This document shows, one piece after another, positions 21,622-32,649 of a stretch of DNA of 64,000 nt; position 1 is the first letter of the stretch, and every line of letters starts with the position of its first letter. The DNA is from Aurelia coerulea. Its lineage: Eukaryota > Cnidaria > Scyphozoa > Semaeostomeae > Ulmaridae. Below the pieces are notes generated by a model. The model did no database searches, was not told the origin of the DNA, and saw only the letters and a list, made by a program, of their open reading frames with translations. The translations under genes were made by a program, and so were the position numbers. The DNA lies in the NCBI GenBank assembly GCA_039566865.1, contig CM076949.1, positions 16,654,501 to 16,718,500 of the forward strand, written 5' to 3'.

Positions 21622-22082
21622 TTCATATACTAGTTATTTATAGACTTATCAACTACTATCTGGAGATGACTATCGCGGATACATGAGGTTGCGACGGACT
21701 TCCCTCTCTTTCAAGATATTATCATTCGTTGTGAACAATATTGAGAGATGTTTTATGGAGATAAATAAGAAGGATCCAAGACAGGCACCTATCACAAGTT
21801 GTGTAGTGAGAAATCTCTACCTAGCTTCATTGATTTTATTATTTTGTTGGGTTATGTGACCAGCAGGAGATCTACCTGCCTCGCCTCCAGGCATTTATCT
21901 AATTTCAATTTTAAAGCTTAAAAGAGACCCTACTCTTATGAACTCATCTCTAGAGCTTTTGAAATTAAATAAGCTCCTGGAGGTGAGCCTAATGGAATGT
22001 TAGGGGGCCTTACAGGGGGTGGGTAGGTTATTATCAAATTCAGATGTCAAGGATATCCTGAATGATTGGTTCATGATTTGAT
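21622..22082. other. no recognisable gene
   Basis: Spacer between the foldback element and the TTGGC array. Nothing recognised. Confidence 0.5.
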
Positions 22083-22332
22083 TTGGCTTGGCTTGGCTTG
22101 GCTTGGCTTGGCTTGGCTTGGCTTGGCTTGGCTTGGCTTGGCTTGGCTTGGCTTGGCTTGGCTTGGCTTGGCTTGGCTTGGCTTGGCTTGGCTTGGCTTG
22201 GCTTGGCTTGGCTTGGCTTGGCTTGGCTTGGCTTGGCTTGGCTTGGCTTGGCTTGGCTTGGCTTGGCTTGGCTTGGCTTGGCTTGGCTTGGCTTGGCTTG
22301 GCTTGGCTTGGCTTGGCTTGGCTTGGCTTGGC
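22083..22332. repeat. (TTGGC)50 perfect microsatellite
   Basis: 250 bp made of exactly 50 copies of TTGGC with no interruption that I can see. Because 5 and 3 share no factor, all frames stay open, producing long artefactual open frames on both strands (LGLAW or KPSQA repeats). Confidence 0.97.
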
Positions 22333-22958
22333 TTGGCTGTACTGGACTTGATTTCACATAGGGAGGTTTGCCCATCAGCCCAAGCTGTTTCACAAGGGGC
22401 CTTCCACTAAAATATTCATTGCCAGATACTTTGAACTGAAATTAACTACTGTATAAAAAACCAAATCATACTGTTTACAATGCTAATTACATTACAATGA
22501 AAAGAGAAAGTAAAGCAGGCAAAACTAAATGTATAGAACTTTTACCACACATCCATGCTTGTTACCTGCAAGAAATTGTCTCTTACCTTCTGGCAATATT
22601 CTCCAGTTTCCGTGGCATTCATTGTCATCACAGTTCTGTAAATATCACCTTTTCTATCCCATTTTCAGGACTGTAAGTTTGCCTGCAGACTGTTTTCTCT
22701 GACAGATTTCCTCATTTTCTTCTCCCTCCTCCATAACGGTTTCAAAGTTTTCTGGGGTTTTTTCTTGATCTGGATTGGGGAGGGGGGGGGGGGAGCGGAT
22801 TTAGGCGGATACAACTTTTCATTTCATATCGCCTTTGATTAATATACGACACCAGAAGAGTAGTTTTTTATGAATCCAGTGATATATCTATTCTTTAGCT
22901 TGGTCTGAAATTTCATAAATGATAATTTCGGATGTCTACATAAACTTAGATGCATTAA
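22333..22958. other. unassigned spacer with poly-G tract
   Basis: No gene identified. A G-run lies near 22780-22793. Confidence 0.5.
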
Positions 22959-23779
22959 CCCCAATCCTACCGGGCTTTTTTTAAATCTAACATAGCCGAT
23001 GGGGGGGAGGGTGTTTTCCAACCCCCTTCTGTAAATAGCTGTAGACTAATGGGAAACCATTAAAAATTGGCAAGGGCGTAATCCTAACTATTCTTAGCCC
23101 ATTAATAGTTTTAGGCGTGGCCGCCTCATTCACTGTGACGTCATAATGCTGGAAACGCATTATGCTAAAAACAGAATAAATGAAGAGCAGGTAATGTGAA
23201 GAGCTTTTTCCATTCTTATTTGGTGCATTATTCATTTCCAATTCAAATATGATGAATAGAGGTGTTTTAGACTGTCATTTTGGAAGAAAATGACACCAAT
23301 TGATGACGTCATAACTACAAACTCCGTTTTTCCGTCAAAAATTGATAATAATTGGCTCAAAATGCTTTAAAAGTATTGCATAACGCAATTCTATGCATTT
23401 TTAACAATATCAGTTGGAAAAAGCTTCAATTTGCCAAAATGACCCAAAATAGCGGTTCGAGTGACGTCATTATTTTAGAATGCTGACGTCAGCAAATTCC
23501 ATTGTTATTGATAACAATAGGAAGCTATTTTTTGCTGATTCTTTTAAAGTACAATTGTCAACATTTGAAACTAATTCTAGGTGTAAAAATATCAAAAATA
23601 TTAATTTTTCCAATACCTTCCTCCATATATGGTAGTGTCACCTGTTATATGACACCCATTGTTCAAAAAATTTTTATCGAAATGTAGCTAATAGATAATT
23701 AGTAATTATCAGAAAGTTTGAGGGTCACAGCTTTTGCCTTAAAGAATGCTCTGCAAAAACCGACAGGGTAGGATTAGGG
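22959..23779. mobile_element. piggyBac-like non-autonomous element, 821 bp
   Basis: TTAA at 22955-22958 and 23780-23783. Ends CCCCAATCCTACC and, inverted, CCCTAATCCTACC. The CCC start plus TTAA duplication is the piggyBac signature. The interior is AT-rich and non-coding, with several GACGTCA-like strings. Confidence 0.8.
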
Positions 23780-24044
23780 TTAATTCTAAAAGTCTGTGGC
23801 CTGTTAGGTGTTGAGAAATGTAAAGGCACACACAGATGGGTCACATGCACGATTCAATGACCTACATGAACTGAAGCAAATGAATGGTAGTAGCGGTAAT
23901 CAAGATGGAAGTGAACATTAGATGCAACAGAGACAAACAACCAGCAGCAATTATAGACATTTCACTCTTATCTAAAGTTTCTTCAAGGCAGGCAAGGCAA
24001 ACCTCTGCATTTTGCTGCTCCGCTTAAAATAATAATATATAACT

Positions 24045-24190
24045 CGTAGTATAATAATATAATGATCATAGTAATAGTATAGTAAAGTAATAGTTAATAG
24101 TAAAGTAAAGTAATAGTAAGTAATAGTATAGTAATAGTATAGATAAACACAACTGTTAAAACCAGACGCTTCGATTATAAAAATCTTCCT
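24045..24190. repeat. AGTAAT-type simple repeat
   Basis: Irregular repeats of AGTAATAGTATAGTAA. The tyrosine-rich open frame read from the minus strand is a by-product. Confidence 0.8.
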
Positions 24191-24205
24191 CAGTATAGTA
24201 ATAGT

Positions 24206-25253
24206 AAACGCAGTTAAGTAAGTGCTGCTCATAGCATGGAGATTTCGGCGCTAAAATCAAGTTAAATTGCAGAAACAATTTTTGAAGAACTAAAGAAACT
24301 GTTTGCAAATTTTAAAACTGCATTATGCGACAATAATATTCATAAAAACTCAAAATGATGTTAGACTCAAATGAAGTGCAATTTTAAGAACAGTTAATTA
24401 ATGTTAGTTCGTTTGGTATTTTCTTGGACTACAAGGCTTTCTTTTCCCCAGGTGGTACTTCACATGGTATGTTTTTTTATATTTTTCCGAAGATCGACAT
24501 TGGCATTTGAAGTAAAGATAGTTCGATGTTTTAATAGCATACCAGCGTTGATCATTTCTTTGTAATTAGCCCTGAATCTCAATTATCTGCTTCTATCTGC
24601 ATTGATCAGCATCTTCAATAATAGTCAAACAATTTGATCCCGGAGGGAGGGGGGTTAGCTTAAGTTCTCCTTGGTATGGGGTTGTGCCATTTTTAGGGAA
24701 CCTTTTTAACCATGGAATCGTCCAGATTCATGCGTATGGTTTTCAACGATTTTTTACATTATCTGGATTTATGGGTATGATTTTTGGTAAAACTTCATTT
24801 ATGGGTCAACTTTTTCGGCTATTCCGGATTTATGGGTATTTGACATTTTCCGGATGTATGGGTATACTTTTCAGAGTTTTTCCGGATTTATGGGTATACT
24901 CTTCAGAAATTTTTCCGGCTTTATGGGTGGTAGTTTTACGCTTTGAATCACACAACCCCGTACCATGTAAATTTAAGTTACCCCCACCCCTCCCCCAGAA
25001 CTTGATACAATATAGTACCATACAAAGTGCTCTCTCGTTCAATTCTGTATAAAATAAGAGGTTTTGTACTTTGCCTTGAATTGAAATCAGTCTTGAGAGT
25101 ACATGATGCACAACAGTTAGCCGCAACAGTTCTTCAAAGGTTCATCTGGTAACAGTTTGTATTATTGGTGGTCTTTTTTGTGGACCGTAAAAATGGCCTG
25201 GACAAGTGTATTACAAATAATGCTATGAGCAGCACTTACTTAACTGCGTTAAC
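24206..25253. mobile_element. inverted-repeat element of about 1.05 kb (family G)
   Basis: CGCAGTTAAGTAAGTGCTGC TCATAGCAT at 24209-24237 is repeated inverted at about 25222-25250. The same terminal block recurs once at about 41590-41625 and in a diverged form near 25345. A motif-array MITE (24639-24998) sits inside. Target duplication not resolved. Confidence 0.55.
24639..24998. mobile_element. hAT-like motif-array MITE, 360 bp
   Basis: Inverted ends of about 45 bp (CCCGGAGGGAGGGG at left; blocks CTTAAGTT and GGTATGGGGTTGTG shared). Flanks AATTTGAT (24631-24638) and AACTTGAT (24999-25006) match at 7 of 8. The interior has six copies of GGATTTATGGGTAT about 30 bp apart. The layout parallels 6458-6802. 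Confidence 0.75.
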
Positions 25254-26059
25254 AGCTTGTTTAAGATAACCCACTGTCCACTGTCCGCCCTCAATCCTCA
25301 ATCAAATCCCTCTAGAAGACTGCTTGCGCATGCGCGCTTCGCAGCAACTAGCTGTTAACGATGTTAAGTTAGTGCAGCGGATGCTTTAATATTGCAATTC
25401 ACGAATAATTAGAATGAGAATTCCCCTTTGCTACACGAAAGCTTTATATGTCCAAAAGGAAAGCAAAAGATATAATGAAGAAAAAGAATGGACAATACAT
25501 AATTTGATCTTACTGCAACAAAAACAAGCGAACACTTGCACCAAATCAAAGTATAACACAATAAAATAATAAAAATTACGTGCAAATTCAAAAAAACCAT
25601 TAGCTAATATTATGTGTATTGATAAGCTCCGGGAGGAGGGTACATGACTCTTGCACTCCAACAAACATTTTCTCTGACTCTAGAATTTTACCCTCCAATT
25701 GATTGCGACACTTAGAAAGAATATCGGCGAAAATATACTTGAAGGCGTATAGAAAACACTGAACGACAATGACAATTGAATAAAAACCCAACACAACAAA
25801 ATACCCCTTTCGACAATTGGTTCTAACAAAATTGCCTTAAAACACCTGGCGTTAGAGATACTTGGACAGAACGGCAAGTCCGGTCAACTAAAAAAATTAC
25901 CCCTTCCCACCTTCCCTTCATTCAATCTTAAAAAGTAAACTCCATTGTATGATTCGGTGCAAGAAAGAAGTTGAAAGTACACCTCATGGCAGTGGAGGTT
26001 GCTAGGTTGAAGCAATCATGATTGTTTTGGTCTTGACGACGCGTATTACATTACGACTA
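25254..26059. other. no recognisable gene
   Basis: Contains a diverged copy of the family G end near 25340-25380 (AGCTGTTAACGATGTTAAG). Short overlapping minus-strand frames around 25409-25877 have no recognisable domain. Confidence 0.45.
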
Positions 26060-26905
26060 TAGAAATGTCTGCATCATCATCATCATCAATAATTTATTTA
26101 ATGTAGGCTAAGTAAAATAAAAAGAATAGCTAAATTACAGCTAATTTAGGCCTACTTTACAAAAATTTACAAAATTTACAAATTAATTCCTAAAGCTAAT
26201 CAATAAAAACATTTAGTGGATTATATACAAGATAAAAGCATGCCTTCCCTACGAGGTACGGAGCGACGCCCACCTCCCAGAGAGACGGCGGACACACCGC
26301 GCGAGGGAACCCCCACACGCATATCCTAAGCTGCGGTCGCCGCTAGGGAGCAATTCCCCAGTTCGACCGCAGCCCAGTGCCTGCATCGTGAAGGGGACCT
26401 CACATCCCGCACAGCACATCCCCCATCCCACCGGGAAGCAGTGCACCGCCCCCATCCTCGCGAGAAGGCCCAAGAAATGTTTATCATGTTAGAAACCCAA
26501 CTCTTGGAATGTATGTTTTGCAGAGCCTACAGTTGCATTTTTCGCCATTCCAACATCTAATTCGTTTTTTGAAAATAGGAAGGGTGCTTGATCGTTTTAT
26601 TTCGTGCGGTAAAAACTGCCAAAGTTTATTTCCAAGGTAGGCTATGGTCTCAACTCCAAAGGACGTGGTTTGGAATTTGAGCGTCATTGCCATGCCTTAG
26701 GTTGCAGCTAATACCTCTCTCCATAAAAATATCTTTCATGAAAGGTGGATTTAGATCAGACTTTGTTTTAAAAATTTCCGTCATAAGCAACTGTAGGTTT
26801 CTTACATGGATGGGCACCGAATTGCTCTGTTCCAGGAGAGAACCAAAATCACTTCCGTGATCCTTGTACGCAATGCGCAGTGCAATTACTGTATTTACTG
26901 CAATT
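26060..26905 (-). pseudogene. L2-like LINE 3' end (RT C-terminus, 3' UTR, ATG-repeat tail)
   Basis: Minus-strand order: LRIAYKDHGSDFG, LLEQSNSVPIHVRNLQLLMT and IFKTKSDLNPPFMKDIF near 26890-26730; after frame changes KLWQFLPHEIKRSSTLPIFK and CNCRLCKTYI near 26640-26500, the hallmark end of this LINE group; then a GC-rich 3' UTR (26473-26245) and a tail of ATG repeats (about 26075-26095) where the copy ends. 5' truncated near 26905. The open frame 26249-26473 is UTR, not a gene. Confidence 0.8.
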
Positions 26906-27320
26906 ACTGTATGGCACTTCCGCTGTTGTCAACATGCAGCTCCTTAAAGCCTGGTTTTCACTAGAGTCATAAGGATCGTAAGAATCATAAGAAACATAAT
27001 TTTAAGATCTTATGACGCTTATGATCAAGTGAAAACACCAAGAATTTTAATCGTAAAATGATTAGCACTTGATTTTATCTCTTAAAACGCGTGACATAAG
27101 GATCGTAAAGATGAAAAACTTTTTCATCTTTACGATCCTTACGACCGGATGTGCCGGATTAAGCCTTTGTTTCTTCAACTAGATGACGCAAATTCAGCAA
27201 ATTCCACTCAAAAGTAGGCCTTCCAAGTGTATTCCTAGGCAGAGAACTGTAATTATTTGTAGAAAATGGAAGTATTTCGGGTGGAAAAACCACGGGAGCA
27301 ACTAACAGTGGCGTGGTGTA

Positions 27321-27812
27321 CAACCACTTACCACCGACCACACCGACCAGTGCACCGACCACATACCACCGACCGCACCGACCACCGACCAGACCGACCA
27401 CCGACCACCGACCAGCAACACCGACCACCGACCACCGACCAACACCACCGACCACCGACCACGAAAACCACCGACCACCGACCAACAATTCACTTACCAC
27501 CGACCATACTTATCACCGACCACCGACCAACAATCCACCTACCACTTACCACCGACCAATAAAACCACTTACCACTTACCACTTACCACCGACCAATAAA
27601 ACCACTTACCACTTACCACTTACCACCGACCAAGAAAACCACTTACCACTTACCACCGACCAAGAAAACCACTTACCACTTACCACCGACCAAGAAAACC
27701 ACTTACCACCGACCACCGACCACCGACCACCGACCACCGACCACCGACCACCGACCACCGACCACCGACCACCGACCACCGACCAAGGAAACCACTTACC
27801 ACCGACCGGCAA
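27321..27812. repeat. left heptamer satellite arm
   Basis: Mixed tandem heptamers ACCGACC and ACTTACC with occasional AAAA spacers, forming runs such as the block at 27705-27785. Inverted relative to 38872-39270. Open frames of Pro-Thr-Asp type across it are artefacts. Confidence 0.92.
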
Positions 27813-27866
27813 ACAACCGATTATCTTGTGGACATTGTGATCTTTTTTCAATATTTTCCAGTTGCA

Positions 27867-28803
27867 TAAGAAACCGCTTATACGAAATAGTAGGCTCAAA
27901 TTTCTCGTGAAATAATAAACCAATCTGTTTCCCCCTTTCAATTCACTTAATCCACATCTGCTCCATTAACTACGTACTTCACGGGAAGTCATATGGTAAT
28001 ACCTGCATCTAAATTTGGGTGATCTTCATACAATTTTTTGTTATTTTTCACTGTTCCCCTAAGAACTTGCTTTTATCTGCCGCACCATCATTACTCCGTT
28101 TTAATAGACTCTATGATAGTCCCAGTTATCGCATCACAACAGCAACAATAACAACAATAACAATAACAACAACAACAACAACGACAACATAATTTTACTC
28201 AAACCGGGACTTATAGACTTTCCGATAAAGGAATGGGAATAAAATGGCACAGATTTGTGTGTTCACACACAGGCATAGGCGCAGGAAGCTTTGCGCTGGG
28301 AGCTGTTTGGAGCTATATGTAGCCTTCTAAATGCAGAACTCCTGGATGAAGTTTTGTTCATTTACGCTGCACTACAGCTGCAAATCCTTAAAATGGGCTC
28401 GGTGAACGAACGTTGACAAAGCGCGCATAACTGAACATGTACACGTATTTCTTTCATAAGAAACTAAGAATTTGGACCAGTACTGAAAGTTTCTTAAAAT
28501 TATCAGATTTTGAGTACTCAGAGTTTCTTACGAGTTTCTTAGAGGTTCCATAACAATCTTCATGTTCACTACCCGTGCCCTCGTGAACACTTCAAAAAAA
28601 TATTGTTTGAGCCTTTCCAATGTTTAGACATTACTGAAGTACCTTAACGAGTAATATGATACTGGAAACAAATGAAAATAAAGTGAAAAAGGTCAAGGAT
28701 TTCCTTCATCAAAGTAAATAGATTCTTAATTTATATTCTCCCTGTACTGGAGTTCCTTAATTTTTTGGCGATCTGAGAGTTTCTTATAAGCAGTTTCTTA
28801 TAA
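27867..28803. repeat. interspersed element, family H, copy 1
   Basis: Starts AAGAAACCGCTTATACGAAA and ends GTTTCTTATAAGCAGTTTCT, so the ends are roughly inverted. The 3' third (28430-28803) closely matches 62835-63042: AGAATTTGG, GAGTAATATGATACTGGAAA, CGATCTGA. An (AAC)n tract lies at about 28137-28192. Non-coding; class unknown. Confidence 0.55.
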
Positions 28804-29414
28804 AAAATACGTGTAGTGAACATTCCATGGTTTCCGCCAATGATAAAATGTGATACAAATCATATGTTCAAAAATCAAATGTAAGCATTGAGACACAAAA
28901 CAGACACATAAAAAACCGGCCGTATGACTGCGCGAAGTTTCGAAAAAGGGCCTAGCCATGATTTGATATCATGGGCATTTTACAAAGCACACCTGCAAAC
29001 TTTAATTTTTCAGCCTCTATTTTGAAAAAAATTATGGACGCATGACCACGACCCTAACTAAGCAAATATAAAAATGTGATATGAATGATAAACTCGTGCC
29101 ACATGTTCAAAATAAGCGTGCATGTACCCCTTTTCTTTTTCTTTGATAAGAATAGCGTGTTCAATGGAATGCAACGCAAGGATCGATTCCTCAAATGAAA
29201 AACAATATCATAAACGATTGAAGCATCTCAAAGTATAATTCTTTTCAAAAGTAAAACCTAAAAATCGAAATTTGAACATAATTCAAAATTCCTTTGCACA
29301 TTGCCGGTAATATCCGATCATATGGCTAGGCCGTTTCTCAAATATGGTTAGGCAGTTTTTAGGTGTACTCGAAATTTCGACTTTGTGAGCTTTGTAGACG
29401 ATTCTAAATGCAAG
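28804..29414. other. non-coding body of the 12 kb element
   Basis: Two loosely similar segments near 28843 and 29075 (AAAATGTGATA, ATGTTCAAAA). No gene recognised. Confidence 0.5.
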
Positions 29415-29737
29415 TGTTAAAAGGCGGTAGTTCCGGCCGAAGCCTTGCTAGGTCAACACGATTTAAAACACGATTTATAGTTTCAGTTTGATCTCCAATA
29501 AAAACTTTATACGCAGTGGAATATTAAAGCTTGTTTCTTATTAGGCCGAAATCATAAGAATATCACAAGAACGAGCACGCGGCCTCGTGCGCAGATCTAG
29601 GGACCTGGGGGCGAATGTCTCGTTTTGATACTGGCCTCGAATTGCTTCGAGTTGCGAGCGGGAAACTTAAAAGCTTAAAACTATTTAAAATAAATCTAAA
29701 TAAATAATATTTGCAAAGTCTTAATCGTATCATCACA
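29415..29737 (-). repeat. gypsy 3' LTR
   Basis: 323 bp. On the element strand it begins TGTGATGATACG and ends CCTTTTAACA. Identical to the 5' LTR except G versus A near 29668/38362. Confidence 0.93.
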
Positions 29738-29753
29738 TCTTCCCCTCGTTTTT
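29738..29753 (-). other. gypsy polypurine tract
   Basis: Element strand reads AAAAACGAGGGGAAGA immediately before the 3' LTR; this primes plus-strand DNA synthesis. Confidence 0.8.
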
Positions 29754-30064
29754 GAATAGTTTTATGATTGTTTGCGTCTTTTCTTCGATTGTTCTTCAAA
29801 GTAACAACTTGTTGGATCCGGTCCAAGTGTTCTTTTCTTGAATCACAATCCGAATGTCTCAACTACTGAATCTTATGACAGTACTTTGTCATCTGTACAA
29901 CGATTGTTCCGATATTCAGCGTTACGTCTTTTGTATCATGAATAAACATGTATCAGCTGCAACACGAGGTTACATTGTTTAAGTATACCGTACTAACGAC
30001 GGTTCTGAACGAGAGTTTCGACTCTGCACGAAGGTTTGCGATATTACGACGTTCTGGGTCTTGC

Positions 30065-30190
30065 AAAATAGGAGTCACTTTCTCAACGACAATTGTATTG
30101 AATAAGTCCGATAGTTAGGAGTCACTTTCTCAACGATAACGTAGACGATAATTCCGATAGTAATGAGTCACTTTCTCGACGATAATGTCT
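30065..30190. repeat. short tandem repeat in gypsy 3' region
   Basis: Three copies of GAGTCACTTTCTCAACGATA-like units about 48 bp apart (30069, 30117, 30163), between the pol tail and the polypurine tract. Confidence 0.75.
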
Positions 30191-30300
30191 TTGATAATTC
30201 CGAGTAAATAGGCTATTTACATAAAATAACTTGATAAGCCGGCGTAACGACGACGATTTGAGTCCGTTTACTACTTTCTTTATTTCTTTGCGACACCGAT

Positions 30301-30772
30301 TTACAGAACGCGAGGTTGCGGCCAATAATAATAATAATAATTTGGCGGATACGGCATCCAGCGAGGTTGTATCATATTGCAAAGCGGAAATGACTGCGGC
30401 TGTCCTAGATGTGCATATTGCAATACATCCGGTGGGCGTCTGATTCGCTGTGGTCGAGATGGTAATGTTCTTTCAGGGGACTGAAAGGGTGAATCAACCG
30501 TATTTTCTTCTGATGTCTGTGGTGTTATTTCTTCCTCAGATCCTTGTGATGGATATTCCGTTGAGTTTCGATCATCAACCGTTTGGGCGATTTGATTATC
30601 TCCTTGAAAGTGATGACTTTCTGGTGATGATGCCGTTGGGTGTTGAATTGGTTGATTGAAAGACAAAATAATATCATCATCATCATCTTGGTCCGACTGC
30701 TGATGATTTGCATCTTCGTTAGTTGTCCATGGTCTTGCATTTCGTCGCTTTCTGGCTCGTATGGATCTCTTT
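30301..30772 (-). pseudogene. gypsy Pol C-terminal tail
   Basis: Minus-strand frame with basic RARKRRNARPW, a long acidic/Ser/Gln-rich disordered stretch, then RPQRIRRPPDVLQYAHLGQP, a typical gypsy Pol end, a Tyr run, and a stop. Upstream of about 30772 the frame enters a C-run and motif-array DNA (GCCCATAATTCC repeats), so the N-terminal part of this open frame is not Pol. It is separated from the integrase core by the 30773-32649 segment. Confidence 0.6.
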
Positions 30773-32649
30773 TTGGGGGGGGGGGTAGCTAAGCCTAGAT
30801 TTAGTTTTGGTTCAAAATTTGGACCCATCAATCCGCATATATCTGAAAAAATGTCGCCCATAATTCCTCAAACCTGATAAAAATATGGCCCATAGTTCAG
30901 CAAAATGATGAAAACTTAGCCCATAATTCCACAAGGCAAAGAACAAAGCAAAACACCGCAACTTCACGTATATTTTACGATAGTACTGTATATGTGGTAA
31001 AGAGGGTAAAATCTAAGTATAAGTTTTAATCTTTTAAGGGCAACATTTCTTAGTCAAAACAGTTTTTATTTCTGACTTACACCCTCGGGGTAGAGGTGCC
31101 TAAAGTCAAGGCCGGGTATGTGTATGGAGTGCCAAATGCAAAAATATTCATAAAGTAACATGGCTTGTATCTATTCCTGTTCCTTGTTATCTATTCCTAT
31201 TACTTCCGATAAATTCTTGTTGCATGGTTTATTTTCCTACTCCATACATTAAATTGATGCTTTATAACTCAATTGTCATTGCTTATTTTTCATTTACAAT
31301 GCTTATTTCGTTCAATTGTCATTGCTTATTTAGATCAAATATTTGTTGCTTGTTGTAATTGTTGTTGCTTGTGAGAAGTGCTTCTATTCTTATTCCTTCT
31401 CCATGGTAACGCAAACTTGCCATAAATTTATGGTGCTTCTCCATGGCAACGATCTGGCCATGGAAAGGGGAACTCCCCCACGCTTAAACATGGAACTTGG
31501 AATTTGATGGAACCAGAACAAGGCCGCCCACTTCGTCTGGAAATGTACATGGCCTAAGAAAACGGGCTCGTTTCGTTACAACCGCTGTTGTTAACTATGG
31601 ATTTGCTGCTGATGAAATTCTATTTGTTATTCACATTTTTGCTTGTAAATGGGGCATCTCGTATCTTAGAATGGCGGCGTGATACAGCTGAGGACTTTTT
31701 AAGGGAGATACCAGGAGTTATCTCACAATTGGAAACCAACGTTGCTACAGGAGGTTTTGACAGAGCCGAATACTTGCATATGGTTCCATGTTTTAGGGCA
31801 AGAGAAGCGAGGGGGAGTTCCCCTTTCCATGGCCAGATCGTTGCCATGGAGAAGCACCATAAATTTATGGCAAGTTTGCGTTACCATGGAGAAGGAATAA
31901 GAATAGAAGCACTTCTCACAAGCAACAACAATTACAACAAGCAACAAATATTTGATCTAAATAAGCAATGACAATTGAACGAAATAAGCATTGTAAATGA
32001 AAAATAAGCAATGACAATTGAGTTATAAAGCATCAATTTAATGTATGGAGTAGGAAAATAAACCATGCAACAAGAATTTATCGGAAGTAATAGGAATAGA
32101 TAACAAGGAACAGGAATAGATACAAGCCATGTTACTTTATGAATATTTTTGCATTTGGCACTCCATATCCTGTGTTGTTGCTGTTGTTGTTTTATCATAG
32201 AACAACAACAACACATTACCATGATGGCCTTATGCAAATAATATGAAAGTTGATATGATGAGATGTAGAGAAGAGAGGAGAGCAATGTGACACAATCAAC
32301 TGGCAGGTAAGATTAGATTTATTTAGAGCGACTACTAGCCGTTCTATTCTCCACCACCTGTCAAAAAAAAAAACAGGTTAATGCATGTTCTGTATGAAGT
32401 GCCTGGATGATGATAGTGTTTAGTGTGTGCTAGCAAAAGCTCATAAAAAAGGGCAATAAGTTAGCAGCCTACCTTTTTTACACATGAACATGATAAGATG
32501 TGTAAAAACTGAGCGCTCTGTTTGGTGGTAGGAAGACTTGTATGATGTATTGTTATGTATGGGTCAAAAAATAGGCAAAAATAGCTTTAGTACCTGGCTT
32601 GGTACATGTACATACACAGCATTGGCATACCTATCACACAAACGTATCT
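30773..32649. mobile_element. non-homologous segment replacing the gypsy integrase C-terminal region
   Basis: Begins at a G/C-run with a GGGGGGTAGCTAAG end like that of the MITE at 24639, includes three GCCCATAATTCC-type motifs (30870-30935), a complete TA-flanked MITE (31125-32165) and about 480 bp of unassigned DNA. Integrase homology stops at SKMRKN near 32665, and the expected roughly 70-residue GPY/F-like segment is absent. Confidence 0.6.
31125..32165. mobile_element. TA-flanked foldback MITE, 1041 bp, inside gypsy
   Basis: Inverted arms of about 350 bp: TGGAGTGCCAAATGCAAAAA at the ends, then CATGGCTTGTATCTATTCCT and others. TA at 31123-31124 and 32166-32167. The centre (about 31500-31810) is unique. 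Short open frames at 31497-31971 lie in the arms and centre and show no known domain. Confidence 0.85.

Noticed and set aside
22040..22410. Long Leu-Gly-Leu-Ala-Trp and Lys-Pro-Ser-Gln-Ala open frames on both strands
   Set aside because: Pure by-product of the TTGGC pentanucleotide, which keeps every frame open.
26249..26473. Cys/Gly-rich 74-codon frame
   Set aside because: It lies in the GC-rich 3' UTR between the RT end (CNCRLCKTYI) and the ATG-repeat tail of an L2-like LINE.
27159..27941. Pro/Thr/Asp- and Trp/Ser/Val-rich open frames up to 175 codons
   Set aside because: Translation of the heptamer satellite arms; no start context or domain.
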